Shown piece after piece: positions 9,800 to 20,904 of a stretch of 64,000 nt of DNA. Under the pieces are notes generated by a model. That model saw only the letters and a list, made by a program, of their open reading frames with translations. It did no database searches and was not told the DNA's origin. Made by a program: the position numbers and the translations under genes. The stretch is from assembly GCA_963780675.1 (NCBI GenBank), contig CAWACR010000001.1, positions 10,163-74,162 on the forward strand, given 5' to 3'. Source of the DNA: JAHECE01 sp963780675. GTDB taxonomy: Bacteria; Actinomycetota; Actinomycetes; Actinomycetales; JAHECE01. Every line of letters begins with the position of its first letter. Within the stretch, counting starts at the first letter, position 1.

Positions 9800-10693
9800 T
9801 CAGGCTTTGCCTGCCTCCACCTGGGCCTTCATGTTCTCGAGCATCTTCTGCATGCTGCTCTCGCCCTGCTTGAGGATCAGGTTGCCGATCGCGACCCCCA
9901 CGACCGGGAGGGACACGTGCGCCGTGCCCTCCGACGTCACCTGGGTGCCGCCGTCGTGCGCCGCGAACAGGTAGGTCCACGTGAAGCTCACGCCCGGGCC
10001 GGGGCTCGACAGGACGACGATGCGCTCGCCCGGGACCACGTCGGTGTACTCGACGTTCCCCTGGGCGTGGATCCCGAGCATCTGCCCGAACCACTGGGCG
10101 CTCGAGCCGACGCCGTCCGGCGTCAGGGTGACGTCCCGGACCGCCATGTCCGGGTGGGACGACCACAGCCTCCCGATGTCGCTCGCGAACTCGAACACCG
10201 TCTCCACCGGGGCGTCGACGGTGACGCTCTGCACGAGTGTCCGAGCCTTGACCTGTGCGGGCGCCTCGCTCCCCTCGACCCGGGCCTTGACGTTCACGAC
10301 CATCTGATCGATCCCACCCTCGGAGAGCTTGACCGTCAGGTCCTCCAGGGGCGCGCCCACGACCGGAACCTGGACGTGCCATTCGCAGTCGAGGGTGAAC
10401 TCCGTGCCACCGTCCCGCGGCGCAAAGGTGAAGGTCCAGACCGGGCCCGTGGTGGACACGGCCACGATGCGCTCGTCGGGCACCACCTCGGTGTACTCGA
10501 TGCGGCCCTCGATGTGGACACCCAGCAGCTTCGAGAACCACTGCGCGCTCGTGCCGACCCCCTCGGGAGTCAGCCTGACGTCCCGGATCGCAGTGTCCGG
10601 CAGGCAGGCCCACAGCTGCCCGACGTCCCTCGCGAAGGCGAACACCTGCTCCACCGGTGCGTCGATCACGGCGGCGCGCGTCAGCCTCGCCAT
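9800..10693 (-). CDS. Tandem SRPBCC (START/Bet v 1-like) domain protein
   Basis: A 297-residue protein made of two copies of a roughly 145-residue SRPBCC fold. Each copy repeats the same landmarks: VDAPVE..F.FA.D.G.LW near its start, LTP.GVG(T/S)SAQWF, then IEYTEVVP.ERIV / VEYTDVVPGERIV, so the gene arose by duplication. Such proteins bind hydrophobic ligands in a deep pocket; the ligand here is unknown. Start ATG 10693 is nine bases downstream of AAGGAG; an upstream ATG three codons earlier sits too close to that site. No membrane segment. Confidence 0.82.
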   Translation of the reverse strand: MARLTRAAVIDAPVEQVFAFARDVGQLWACLPDTAIRDVRLTPEGVGTSAQWFSKLLGVHIEGRIEYTEVVPDERIVAVSTTGPVWTFTFAPRDGGTEFTLDCEWHVQVPVVGAPLEDLTVKLSEGGIDQMVVNVKARVEGSEAPAQVKARTLVQSVTVDAPVETVFEFASDIGRLWSSHPDMAVRDVTLTPDGVGSSAQWFGQMLGIHAQGNVEYTDVVPGERIVVLSSPGPGVSFTWTYLFAAHDGGTQVTSEGTAHVSLPVVGVAIGNLILKQGESSMQKMLENMKAQVEAGKA

Positions 10694-10902
10694 CGTCCTC
10701 ATCTCCTTCGATGAACCTGACCGGGTGACCCGCCAGCACGTCGCGGCGACCGAGGCCACCCGCTGACGACGCTACGCCTCGCCCGGCCGCGCGGAGCGGT
10801 CGTTTCGAACCACCTCGCGGACCACGCCGACACGGGCATGCTTGGAGCGCTCGCCCTGCACGCTCGTCCTCGGGGAACACGCAGATCCGCTGGGAGATGG
10901 TC

Positions 10903-11463
10903 ATGAGTCAACAGAATGAAGAGGCGAAGGAGGGCCGCCGGCTCGGCGGTGGGGCGATCGCCTCGCTCTCCGGCCTTGCGGTGCTTGTCGTCTTTGCCCT
11001 CCAGAACACCGCGGAAGTCACGTTCCACTTCCTCTTCTGGAGCTTCGTCTGGCCCTTGTGGCTCTACACCATCGTGGTGGCGGCGTTCGGGGCACTGGTC
11101 CTGTTCGGGATCGGCGTGATGCGTCGGCACCGCCGCCGCAAGGAGCGCCGCGCCGACCGACGGGAGCTGACGCCGGGCACGCTGGGGACGCTGCGCCGGA
11201 CGGGCTCGATCGGTCGGCCTCCGTCGGGTTCCTCGACGCCCTCGCAGCGCTCGGCCTCGGGCTGGCCCCACTCCGACTGCCGCCCTGACCAGGGGCCGAG
11301 AGTCGCGCCGTCGTCCACACCGACCAGGGCGCCGACCAGTGCGCCGACCAGTGCTGTGCACCAGACCGCCGTGAGGGGCCCTACCGCACCCAGGTCCCCA
11401 GCCCGTTGGCGTCGAAGAACTGGATGCGCATCGCCCGGGCCGCGCCCGCGCCGTCGGGCGTGA
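10903..11463 (+). CDS. LapA-domain (DUF1049) membrane protein with a long tail
   Basis: Start ATG 10903 follows GGGAG by six bases. After a short charged N-terminus come two membrane segments (ASLSGLAVLVVFALQNT and LWLYTIVVAAFGALVLFGIG) and a basic stretch RRHRRRKERRADRR, the usual end of the LapA/DUF1049 family at about 100 residues. Here the frame stays open for 90 more low-complexity residues and overlaps the 3' end of the opposing serine-hydrolase gene by 83 bases. The tail has no family resemblance, so a lost stop or an undetected indel near 11160-11300 is possible. Role unknown. Confidence 0.65.
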   Translation: MSQQNEEAKEGRRLGGGAIASLSGLAVLVVFALQNTAEVTFHFLFWSFVWPLWLYTIVVAAFGALVLFGIGVMRRHRRRKERRADRRELTPGTLGTLRRTGSIGRPPSGSSTPSQRSASGWPHSDCRPDQGPRVAPSSTPTRAPTSAPTSAVHQTAVRGPTAPRSPARWRRRTGCASPGPRPRRRA

Positions 11464-12985
11464 ACGTCACGGAGGTGAGGGACCCGTCGGGGGCGTTCTC
11501 GCCGGTCGGGACGGCGGAGAAGGTGTCGCCGGCCCAGTGCTCGAGCGGCAGCTCGTACCCGCCGCCCGGCCCGAGGCGCACCACCAGCCGCGCGCCGTCG
11601 ACCACCACGCTCGCCGTCCCGAAGTAGGCGCTGGCGTAGTCGCCCGCGTAGACGTCCAAGGACGCCGACGGCGCGGGCTCCGCGGGCGGCGCCTGGCCCA
11701 CCAGGTCCCCGACCGGGTCGTAGTAAGCGCCCAGCACCTGCCCGAACCCGGCGACCCAGTCGCGGGTGGCCCCACCGAACTCGACGGTGTCGACGAACTC
11801 CGCGGCGATCGCCTCCGCGGCGCCCACCGGTCCGGCGTTCGTGAGGACGACGACGCCGAGGCCCAGGTCCGGGATCAGGCGCACGGTGGTCGCGGCGCCC
11901 AGGACGAAGGCGCCGGAGTGGCTCAGGTTGACGCGCCCCGTGGCGTCCGAGCCGACGTTGAACCCGTACCCGTACGCGCCCGAGCGCGCCGCGGGGTCGC
12001 CGCCGTGGCCGGTGAACGCGTGCGGGGCCATCGCCGGGGTGAGGGCGTCTGCGGGGATGACCTCCTCGCCGTCGATCGTGCCCTCGCCCAGCACGAGCGC
12101 CATCCACCGCGCGACGTCCGTGACGTTCGAGGAGACACCACCGGCGGGTGACTGCTCGTCCGGGTCGCGCTCGTAGAGGGGCTGGAACTCCCCGTCGACC
12201 TTCGCGTGGAGGGTTGCGCGGTTGTCGCGGGTGAGGAAGTCGTCGTAGCGCGAACTCGTGGCAGTCATGCCGAGCGGCTCGTACAGCTCCCGCTCGGCGA
12301 GCGTCGCCCAGTCCGTGCCGGCCGCCGTCGCCACCGCCTCGGCGCCGGCGGTCATGCCGAAGTTGGCGTAGTGATAGGTCGACCGGAAGTCGTCGAGCGG
12401 CTGGTGGACCAGGTGGTTCAGCACGTAGGCGCGGTCGTAGCCGATGTCCTCGAGGTCGTCGCCGGCGGCCTGCGGGAGGCCGGAGCGGTGGGAGTAGAGG
12501 TCGCCCACCGTAAGGTGCTCGGTGACCCACGGGTCCGCGAGCGCGAAACCCGGCAGGAGCGGGGCCACCGGCGTGTCCCAGCCGACGACGCCGTCCGCCA
12601 CCTGGGTGGCGACCACCGTCGCACCGATCGGCTTGGACATCGACGCGATCTGGAACACGGTGTCGGCGTCGACGGCGGCGTCCTCGCCGAGCGTCCGCAC
12701 CCCGTAACCCTCGGCGACGACCGTCTCGCCGTCGTGGACCACCGCGACGGCGACCCCCGGGATGCCCACCTCCTCCTGGATGCGCTCGACGATCCCGGGC
12801 AGCGCGTCGACCGCCCGGTCCACCGCGCCGACCGGGATCGCGACGACGTCGGCGCCCGGGCTGTCGCCGAGGCTGACGGTCGGGCCGCCGGCCGCCGTCG
12901 TCGGCGGGGTGCAGGCCGCGAGGGCCAGGGCGATGCAGGCGCCGCCCGCGAGCAGGGCGAACGGGAGGGCCGGGCGTCGTGGCAT
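11381..12985 (-). CDS. Serine hydrolase lipoprotein, beta-lactamase/penicillin-binding-protein-like
   Basis: A 534-residue protein of the beta-lactamase superfamily (class C/esterase/D-aminopeptidase side). ATG 12985 is chosen because it follows GGAG by seven bases and begins a lipoprotein signal, MPRRPALPFALLAGG followed by a lipobox ending LALAAC; longer in-frame extensions lack both. The catalytic SxxK is SMSK in QIASMSKPIG, the second motif is YHYAN (YxN), and a C-terminal HSG (LSHSGAFVLG) replaces the KTG box. A lipocalin-like C-terminal domain of about 100 residues follows. It probably acts on a peptide or ester at the outer face of the membrane; resistance to beta-lactams is not implied. 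Confidence 0.85.
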   Translation of the reverse strand: MPRRPALPFALLAGGACIALALAACTPPTTAAGGPTVSLGDSPGADVVAIPVGAVDRAVDALPGIVERIQEEVGIPGVAVAVVHDGETVVAEGYGVRTLGEDAAVDADTVFQIASMSKPIGATVVATQVADGVVGWDTPVAPLLPGFALADPWVTEHLTVGDLYSHRSGLPQAAGDDLEDIGYDRAYVLNHLVHQPLDDFRSTYHYANFGMTAGAEAVATAAGTDWATLAERELYEPLGMTATSSRYDDFLTRDNRATLHAKVDGEFQPLYERDPDEQSPAGGVSSNVTDVARWMALVLGEGTIDGEEVIPADALTPAMAPHAFTGHGGDPAARSGAYGYGFNVGSDATGRVNLSHSGAFVLGAATTVRLIPDLGLGVVVLTNAGPVGAAEAIAAEFVDTVEFGGATRDWVAGFGQVLGAYYDPVGDLVGQAPPAEPAPSASLDVYAGDYASAYFGTASVVVDGARLVVRLGPGGGYELPLEHWAGDTFSAVPTGENAPDGSLTSVTFTPDGAGAARAMRIQFFDANGLGTWVR

Positions 12986-13190
12986 CGAGGGCTCCAGATC
13001 GCGGTGGGGGACGACGCACGACGACGACGGCGCGCGCTCGGGTGGGCAGGGCGCCATCCTCGCGGGTGGGGGCGCGGCGGGTCCATCGCGCCGTGCGGAA
13101 ACTCCCTCGCGCCCAGTGCAAGGAACGTTCCGCACGGCCACGTCGGGGACTCCGCCCGGGCCACCTCACGCCGGGTGCGACCATGGATCC

Positions 13191-14777
13191 GTGATCCTGG
13201 GCGGCCGCTACGAGTTGACGAGACCCATCGGGCGCGGCGGCATGGGACAGGTGTGGGAGGGCCGCGACACGGTTCTCGCGCGCCGGGTGGCGGTGAAGAC
13301 CGTGCACCTCGGGCCGTCCGCCGACCCCACGCTCGCCGACCGCTTCCGTCGCGAGGCGGTCGCGACGGCGGCGCTCACCCACCCCGACATCGTCACCGTC
13401 CACGACGCCGGCTTCGACGAGGCCGGCCCCGAGGGGTCCACGGCCTTCCTGGTGATGGAGTTCGTCGCCGGCCCGGACCTCGCCCAGGTCCTGCGCGAAC
13501 GCGGCGCCCTCCCCCTGGCCGAGGCCCTGCGGATCGGCGAGCACGTCGCCGCTGCGCTGGCCGCGGCCCACGCGATCGGCGTCGTCCACCGCGACGTCAA
13601 GCCCGCCAACGTGCTGCTCGACGGCGCCCGGGTGAAGGTCGTCGACTTCGGCATCGCGGCCCTCACGCAGTCGGCGGAGTCCACCCTCACCGCGCCCGGG
13701 ACCACCCTCGGCACGGCCGAGTACATGTCGCCCGAGCAGGCCGCCGGCTCCCCCGTGACGCCGGCCGCCGACGTCTACTCCCTCGGCTGTCTCCTCGTCG
13801 CCCTGCTGACCGGAAGCCCGCCCTTCACCGGTGAGCACCCGCTCGCGGTGCTGCGTCAGCACCTCGACGCCGTACCGCCGGCGCTCGCGGAGCGGCTCGC
13901 GGGTGCCCCCGCCGCGCTGGAACGGCTCGTCGGCACGATGCTCGCGAAGGATCCGGCGGCCCGACCCGACGCGCAGGCCGTGCGCGACGCTCTGGCGCGC
14001 CTGCGTGGGGGCGGGCTCGCCGCGCCGGTCGTCGCCCCGGGAGCGTCCGACCGGCCGACGACGGCGCTCCCCGCCGCGGGCGGCACGCTCGCCATGCCGG
14101 TGGTCGGCGCGGGGGCGGCGGCAGCCGATGCGGCGGCGGTGGGGGCAGCCGGTGCCGCGGCGGCGCGCTCCACCTCCCCGAGCACCGCCCACGAACCGGC
14201 GACCCGCGCGAGCGATCTGGCGCCGTCGTCGACCTCGTCCGCCGGGACGGAGGCGTCGGACGACGCCGGGTGGAAGGCGCTGCCGATCATCGTCGGCGGG
14301 ATCGCGGCGGTGGCGCTGCTCGCCGTCGGCCTCGGGACGTTCTTCCGGCCGGACCCGGTCCCGCCGTCGGCGCCGGTGACCGCGGGGGTCACGACGGTGA
14401 GCCCGGCGTCGTCTCCCACCCCCACCCCGACCGCGACCCCGGCGCCCACGGTCGCGACGCCAGCCCCCGCGCCGGAGAGTGTTGACTCGGCGATGTCGAC
14501 CCTGCTGGTCGCGATCGAGGCGCTGGACGCCGGCACGCGGGAGGCGGAGGCCGTCCGCACGGACCTCCTCGGCCGCTGGGAGTCCTTGGACGAGGCGCTC
14601 GACGACGGCCGCGACCGCCGGGTGCAGACCGAGATCCGGGACCTCTCCCGCAAGGTCGACGCGCTGGCCCGGGACGAGCGGATCCCGGCGTCGCAGGCCG
14701 TCGCGATCACCGCGGCGATCGACGCCGTCGCGACGGCGGTGGAGAGCGAGGCGAGCGCGCAGGACGGCGGCGACTGA
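13191..14777 (+). CDS. Transmembrane serine/threonine protein kinase (PknB-like kinase domain, no PASTA)
   Basis: A 528-residue Hanks-type kinase. GTG 13191 starts directly before the kinase core GGRYELTRPIGRGGMGQVW. The ATP lysine is in VAVKTV (residue 36), the catalytic loop is HRDVKPAN, the metl-binding motif is DFG in VVDFGIA, and the substrate loop is GTAEYMSPEQ. A low-complexity Ala/Pro linker (about 280-360) leads to one membrane helix (IIVGGIAAVALLAVGLG), a Thr/Pro spacer and an external domain of about 100 residues that looks helical (DAGTREAEAVRTDLL). PASTA repeats, which sense peptidoglycan in PknB, are absent, so the signal is unknown. Confidence 0.93.
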   Translation: MILGGRYELTRPIGRGGMGQVWEGRDTVLARRVAVKTVHLGPSADPTLADRFRREAVATAALTHPDIVTVHDAGFDEAGPEGSTAFLVMEFVAGPDLAQVLRERGALPLAEALRIGEHVAAALAAAHAIGVVHRDVKPANVLLDGARVKVVDFGIAALTQSAESTLTAPGTTLGTAEYMSPEQAAGSPVTPAADVYSLGCLLVALLTGSPPFTGEHPLAVLRQHLDAVPPALAERLAGAPAALERLVGTMLAKDPAARPDAQAVRDALARLRGGGLAAPVVAPGASDRPTTALPAAGGTLAMPVVGAGAAAADAAAVGAAGAAAARSTSPSTAHEPATRASDLAPSSTSSAGTEASDDAGWKALPIIVGGIAAVALLAVGLGTFFRPDPVPPSAPVTAGVTTVSPASSPTPTPTATPAPTVATPAPAPESVDSAMSTLLVAIEALDAGTREAEAVRTDLLGRWESLDEALDDGRDRRVQTEIRDLSRKVDALARDERIPASQAVAITAAIDAVATAVESEASAQDGGD

Positions 14778-14851
14778 CGTCTCGGGGTGAGCTGCTCCCG
14801 GTAGCCGAGGTTCGCAGACGCCGTCGACCCCTCCCGTGCCGGGGCCCGGCC

Positions 14852-14857
14852 TATGCT
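14852..14857 (+). promoter_or_regulatory. -10-like TATGCT, leaderless spacing
   Basis: TATGCT stands 7 bases before GTG 14865. An ATG at 14853 lies inside the hexamer, so it is unlikely to be the start of the exchanger gene. Confidence 0.6.
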
Positions 14858-14864
14858 CCGGGGC

Positions 14865-15995
14865 GTGGACGCGGTGAGCGTGGTTCAGATGGTGGCCGGG
14901 CTCGCACTGCTCGTCCTGGGCGGCGAGACCCTGGTCCGCGGCGCGTCCGGCCTGGCCTTCCGGATCGGCATGTCCTCGCTGGTGGTCGGCCTCACCGTCG
15001 TCGCCTTCGCCACCTCCGCACCGGAATTGGCCGTCACGCTCGACGCGGTCCTCAGCGGTGAGCCCGACCTCGCCGTCGGCAACGTGGTCGGCAGCAACAT
15101 CGCCAATGTCCTGCTCGTCCTCGGTATCTCCGCCGTGCTCCTGCCCCTCGCCGTGAAGGCCCAGGTGGTGCGCATCGACCTGCCCGTCATGGTGGGCCTG
15201 TCCGTCCTCCTGCTCTTCCTCGCCCTCGACGGCACGATCGGGGCCCTCGACGGCGCCGTCCTGCTCGCGGCGCTGGCGGGATACGTGACCCTTGCCGTGC
15301 TCCTCGGCCGGCGCGCCGGAAGCGGCACCCCGCCCGACGACGGCGCCTCTGCCGAGGGGGCTGACCCGCCCACCCGGTCGGACCCCGCGCCGTCGTCGGC
15401 CCCCGGCTCGACCCTGCGGAACGTCGTCCTGGTGGCGATCGGGGTGGTGATGCTCGTGGTGGGGGCGAACCTGCTGGTCGACGGCGCGGTGCGGATCGCG
15501 ACGGAGCTCGGGGTCAGCAACCTGGTCATCGGCCTCACCGTGGTGGCGATCGGCACGTCGATGCCGGAGTTGGCCACGTCGGTCGTGGCCGCGCGACGGG
15601 GCGAGCGGGACCTGGCTGTCGGCAACGTGGTGGGCAGCAACATCTTCAACATCGGGCTCGTGCTGGGCGTGCCCGCCGTGCTCGGCGCGGCGGGGGTTCC
15701 CGTGCCCGAGGCCGCGATCGCGCTCGACATCCCGCTGATGATCGCCGCCTCGTTCGCCCTGCTCCCGGTGGCGTTCACCGGCCTCGTCGTGGCGCGATGG
15801 GAGGGCGGCCTGTTCCTCGGCCTCTACCTGGCCTACACGACGTTCGTGCTGCTCGCCGCGACCGAGCACGATGCGCTCGAGGGCTTCACCGCGGCCATGG
15901 TCACCTTCGTGCTGCCGCTCGTCGCCGTGACCCTCGTGGTCCTCACCCTCTACGAGGTGCGCCGACGGCGCAGCGCCGGGCAGCCCCTGCTCTGA
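14865..15995 (+). CDS. Calcium/sodium antiporter of the CaCA family (YrbG-like)
   Basis: A 376-residue exchanger with about ten membrane helices in two inverted halves. Each half carries the alpha-repeat signature: FATSAPELAVTLDAV with GNVVGSNIANVLLVLG in the first, and IGTSMPELATSVVAA with GNVVGSNIFNIGLVLG in the second. A Pro/Ser-rich cytoplasmic loop of about 40 residues separates the halves. The product is expected to export Ca2+ or exchange cations across the membrane. GTG 14865 is preferred over ATG 14853 because of the leaderless promoter spacing. Confidence 0.9.
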   Translation: MDAVSVVQMVAGLALLVLGGETLVRGASGLAFRIGMSSLVVGLTVVAFATSAPELAVTLDAVLSGEPDLAVGNVVGSNIANVLLVLGISAVLLPLAVKAQVVRIDLPVMVGLSVLLLFLALDGTIGALDGAVLLAALAGYVTLAVLLGRRAGSGTPPDDGASAEGADPPTRSDPAPSSAPGSTLRNVVLVAIGVVMLVVGANLLVDGAVRIATELGVSNLVIGLTVVAIGTSMPELATSVVAARRGERDLAVGNVVGSNIFNIGLVLGVPAVLGAAGVPVPEAAIALDIPLMIAASFALLPVAFTGLVVARWEGGLFLGLYLAYTTFVLLAATEHDALEGFTAAMVTFVLPLVAVTLVVLTLYEVRRRRSAGQPLL

Positions 15996-16024
15996 CCACC
16001 GCACTGACCACCGCACTGACCACC
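15993..16024 (+). repeat. 12-base tandem repeat overlapping a stop codon
   Basis: The unit TGACCACCGCAC occurs twice exactly and a third time in part, beginning at the TGA stop of the exchanger gene, so each unit brings another in-line TGA. It lies just before the promoter of the flavoprotein operon. Confidence 0.7.
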
Positions 16025-16050
16025 AAGCCCGGCCGGTCGACGCCCCGAAC

Positions 16051-16056
16051 TAGGCT
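16051..16056 (+). promoter_or_regulatory. -10-like TAGGCT, leaderless spacing
   Basis: TAGGCT stands exactly 7 bases before ATG 16064 and is the likely promoter of the three-gene flavoprotein/glycosyltransferase operon. Confidence 0.6.
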
Positions 16057-16063
16057 GTCGGGC

Positions 16064-17357
16064 ATGGACTGCGACGTCGCCGTCATCGGCGCGGGCCTCG
16101 CCGGCCTCGAGTGCGCCCGCTCCCTCCACGATCGCGGCTTCGTCGTCCGAGTCCTCGAGGCGAGCGACGCCGTCGGCGGCCGAATCCGCTCGGACCACGT
16201 CGACGGCTTCACCCTCGACCGCGGTTTCCAGCTCCTCAACCCCGCGTACCCGGCGGTCCGCGAGCGCATCGATGTCGCCGCCCTGGAACTGCAGCCGTTC
16301 TTTCCCGGGGTTGCCGTCCGGCGGCCGGGCGGGCACCGGGGGCAAGCACCCCGGCGCCGCCGAGCGCCTCGTCCTCCTCGCCGACCCCCGCCGAGCCCCC
16401 CGCCACCTCCTCGCCACCCTGCGTAGCGGCTACGTGAGCCCGGTCGAACTGCTCGCGCTCGCCCGCTGGGCCGCCCCCGCGCTCGGCCCGGTCCGGCGCC
16501 TCCTCGCCCGTCCGGACGTCCCGCTCGCCGAGTCCTTCGTCGACACCCACGTCGAGGGCCACCTGCGCCGCGAGGTCCTCGAACCCTTCCTCGCGGGTGT
16601 CCTCGCGACCGACGACGACGCCACCTCCGCCGCGTTCGTCCGCCTCCTCGTGCGGATGTTCCTCCTCGGCACCCCCGGCGTCCCGGCCGCGGGCATGGCC
16701 GCGCTCCCGCAGCAGGTCGCCGCCCACCTGCCGAGCGGCGTGGTCACGCTCGGGGCCCGCGTCGAGACGATCGAGACCGCCGACGACGGCGCCCGCCTCG
16801 TCCACGTCGCCGGCACCACGGTCACAGCCCGGGCCGTGGTGGTCGCGACCGACCCACCCACGGCCGAGCGCCTCGCCGGCGTCACCGCCCCGCCGATGAA
16901 GGGCCTGGTCACGTCGTGGTTCGCCGCCGATGCGGCCCCCACCTCCGGCGCGGTCGGCGACCTCCCGGTCCTCTACGTCGACGGCCGGCGCCACGGCCCC
17001 GTGGTCAACGCCGCCGTGATGAGCGCCGCCGCGCCGTCGTACGCCCCGGCGGGCCGCCACCTGATCCAGGCGACCTGCCTGCTCCCCGCGACCGGGCCCG
17101 CCCCGGACGAGGCGGCGATCCGCCGCCAGACCGGGGAGATGGTCGGCTGCCCGAGCGACGACTGGCACCTTCTCGCCCGGCACGAGATCCCGCAGGCGCT
17201 GCCCGCCCAGCCCGCGCCGCTGGTCACGCAGCAGCCCGTGGACCTCGGCGACGGCCTCTTCGTCTGCGGCGACCACCGCGACACGGCGTCGATCCAGGGC
17301 GCGCTGGTCTCGGGCCGCCGCACCGCGCGCGCGGTGACCCGCTGGCTGAGTCCGTGA
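16064..17357 (+). CDS. FAD-dependent amine-oxidase/desaturase-like oxidoreductase (one frameshift)
   Basis: The N-terminus has the Rossmann motif AVIGAGLAGLECARSLHDRG and the typical GRI-R region (DAVGGRIRSD, FTLDRGFQLLN) of flavin amine oxidases, protoporphyrinogen oxidase and phytoene-desaturase-like enzymes. Dropping one G from the GGGGG run at 16338-16342 joins this to the second frame and gives a 430-residue protein ending with the FAD-binding block LFVCGDHRDTASIQGALVSG. The gene overlaps the following GT4 gene by GTGA (17354-17357), so the three genes are probably co-translated. The substrate is unknown; a lipid or carotenoid that the two downstream glycosyltransferases modify is one possibility, not shown by sequence. 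Confidence 0.78.
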
Positions 17358-19335
17358 GCGACGGGACGTCGTCCGCCCTGACCGCCGCCCTCGACGCGGT
17401 CCGAAGCGCGCCCACGCTCCTGGAGGGCATGCGCCGCGCCGTCGACCTCGCTGTCGCTGCACGCGCGGACGACGATGGCGCCCGCGCGGTCACCCTGCTC
17501 GCCGCGGCCGCCGCCGATCCCGGCGACCACCTCACCGCGATCGCCGCCGTCCACGCCCTCGCCGCCGTCCCGCACCCGGCGGCCGACGGCGTCCTCACCG
17601 ACCTCCTCGCCCCGACGGCGACCCCGTTCCTCCGCGAGCACGCCGCCTGGGCGTTCGGGGCGCGCCGCCCGCACGTCGCGGCGCTGCCGGCCCTGCGGCG
17701 GATCGCGGCCTCCGGCGGCTTCCCCGGCATGCTCGCCGCGCGCACGCTCGAGGCGTGGGGCGAGCCCGACGTGGCGGACCGCACCCCCGCGCAAGGCGAG
17801 CCGGACGCCCGCCCGGGGGCGCCGTCGTCGTCGGCCGATCCCCCTGCGCACGGCACCGCCACCGCGGGGCTGACGGTCGCGCAGCTGTTTCTCCATGCGG
17901 ACCTCGACCGCGACCTCACCCACGCCGGCCAGGGCGACAACGGCGGGATCGCGACGCTGCTCGTGCACCTCGGCGACGCGTTGGTGGCGAGCGGGCCGGT
18001 TACGCGGGTGCTGACGATCTCGCGCGGCCGGGCGAGCGAGGCGGAGGCGTCGCTCGCCGCCCTGGGCGAACCCGGCCACCACTTCCCGGTGGTCCCGTTC
18101 ACCGGGGCGCCCGTGCACGCCGCGGACGCGTGGCCGCGCTGGGCCGAGGCGAGGCGGGGGCTCCGCCGGGTCCTGGGCGCGGCCGGTCGCGTGGACGTGC
18201 TCCACCTGCGGATGGCCGACGTCGGCTCGATGGTCGCCGCCGACGTCGCGCGGGACCTCGGCATCCCGGTGGTGTTCACGGTCGCGCCCGACCCGCACGC
18301 GCTCATCGCCGCACGCGACGCCGCCGGCACCCTCACGCGCGCGACCTTCGGCCCCGCCGACGTCGCCGAGCACCTGTGGTTCCGCCACGACCTCGTCGCC
18401 CGGCTGGCCGCGCAGGCCGCACACGTCGTGCTGTTCCCCCGACCGGAGGTCGAGCGGGACGCGCGCGACCTCCTCGGGCTCGACGTCGCCGCCCACCCCG
18501 AGCGGTACTCGGTGGTCGCGGAGGGGATCGACCTCGCCGGGGTCGACCGGGCGCGCGCCGAGGTCGACGGACCGGACCCCCTCAGGCCGACGCCCGCGAG
18601 CGCACCGACCGCCCGAGCGCTGGCCGATCTCGACGCGCTCCTGCGCACGCTCCCGCCCGAGCGGCACGGCCTCCCGCTCGCGATCACGGTGGGCCGGCTG
18701 CACCGGGTCAAGGGGATAGCGGCGCTGGTGGAGGCGTGGGCGGGGGACGCCGCGCTCCGCTACCGCTGCAACCTGCTCGTCGTCGGCGGCGACCTCGAGG
18801 ACCCCACCGACGACGAGCAGGAGCAACTGGGTCGGATCGACGCCGTCGTCGCGCGCACCGAAGGGCCCACACGCGGTCTCCTCCTCGCCGGGCACCGGAC
18901 GAACGGGACGGTCGCCGGGTGGCTCGCCGCGGCGCGGTGTGGTCGGCCCGGGCTCGCCGCGCCCGCCGGAGCGTATGTGTGCGCGAGCCTCAAGGAGGAG
19001 TTCGGCATCGCGCTGCTGGAGGCGATGGCCGCCGGGCTCGTGGTGGTCGCGCCGGCGGCGGGCGGCCCGCCGACGTACGTCGAGGACGGCGTCACCGGGG
19101 TGCTTGTGGACACGTCCGACGGCGCGGCGCTGGCCCGAGCGGTCCACGCGGCGCTGGCCCTGGCCGCCGCCCCCGACGCCGGCGAGCGTGCCGATCGCGC
19201 CCACGCCATGGTCCGGGCCCGGTTCAGCATCCAGGCGATGGCCGGGGCCCTCGCCGCGATCTACGCGCACGTCGCCGCCGCCAACGGCCTCGGAACACCC
19301 GCCGACCCGGACACCTCCCCGAAGGGGCCGCCGTC

Positions 19336-19339
<4 letters not shown>
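17354..19339 (+). CDS. HEAT-repeat/GT4 glycosyltransferase fusion
   Basis: GTG 17354 overlaps the stop of the flavoprotein gene. The 661-residue product has an N-terminal helical region of about 140 residues with HEAT-like repeats (FLREHAAWAFGARRP), a linker, and a GT-B glycosyltransferase of the GT4 type. The donor half has VGRLHRVKGIAALVEAW and the nucleotide-sugar site CASLKEEFGIALLEAMAAG followed by GGPPTYVEDGVTGVLV, the usual EX7E region of GT4. The N-terminal fusion is unusual and may bind a partner such as the flavoprotein. The acceptor is unknown. Confidence 0.82.
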
Positions 19340-20655
<1,316 letters not shown>

Positions 20656-20662
20656 GCGGCTC

Positions 20663-20682
20663 GAGCGGGGCCCGACCCGCTC
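20663..20682 (+). terminator. Hairpin after the glycosyltransferase operon
   Basis: GAGCGGG (20663-20669) pairs with CCCGCTC (20676-20682) around a 6-base loop, eight bases after the GT1 stop codon. No T tract. Confidence 0.55.
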
Positions 20683-20891
20683 GCGCCCCGCGTACGCGGA
20701 ACTGGGGTGGCGGTCGAGCCCCAAGCTCCCGAGACGCGAGGTCCTCAACGCCCTCGACGAGTTCGCCGCCCGAGCCGGTCGACGCGGGCGGGGAGCCTGA
20801 CGCCCGCCGACGTCCGGGGCGCGACCCCCGTCCCCGCGAGCCGGACCTCCCCGCTGTGGACTGGCCTCGGTGTCGTGTCGGTGCCGAGCAC

Positions 20892-20897
20892 TAGGGT
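20892..20897 (+). promoter_or_regulatory. -10-like TAGGGT, leaderless spacing
   Basis: TAGGGT stands exactly 7 bases before ATG 20905 of the DUF5995 gene. Confidence 0.6.
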
Positions 20898-20904
20898 CCC
20901 CCGC

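Noticed and set aside
14853..14864. ATG 14853 as start of the cation exchanger
   Set aside because: It lies inside the -10-like TATGCT; GTG 14865 has the regular 7-base spacing and begins before the first helix.
11064..16016. A 1650-residue open frame on the minus strand, the longest in the window
   Set aside because: It runs antisense through the kinase and exchanger genes and shares bases with the serine-hydrolase gene in another frame. Its product is His/Arg/Asp-rich without domains. Very GC-rich DNA opens such frames opposite real genes.
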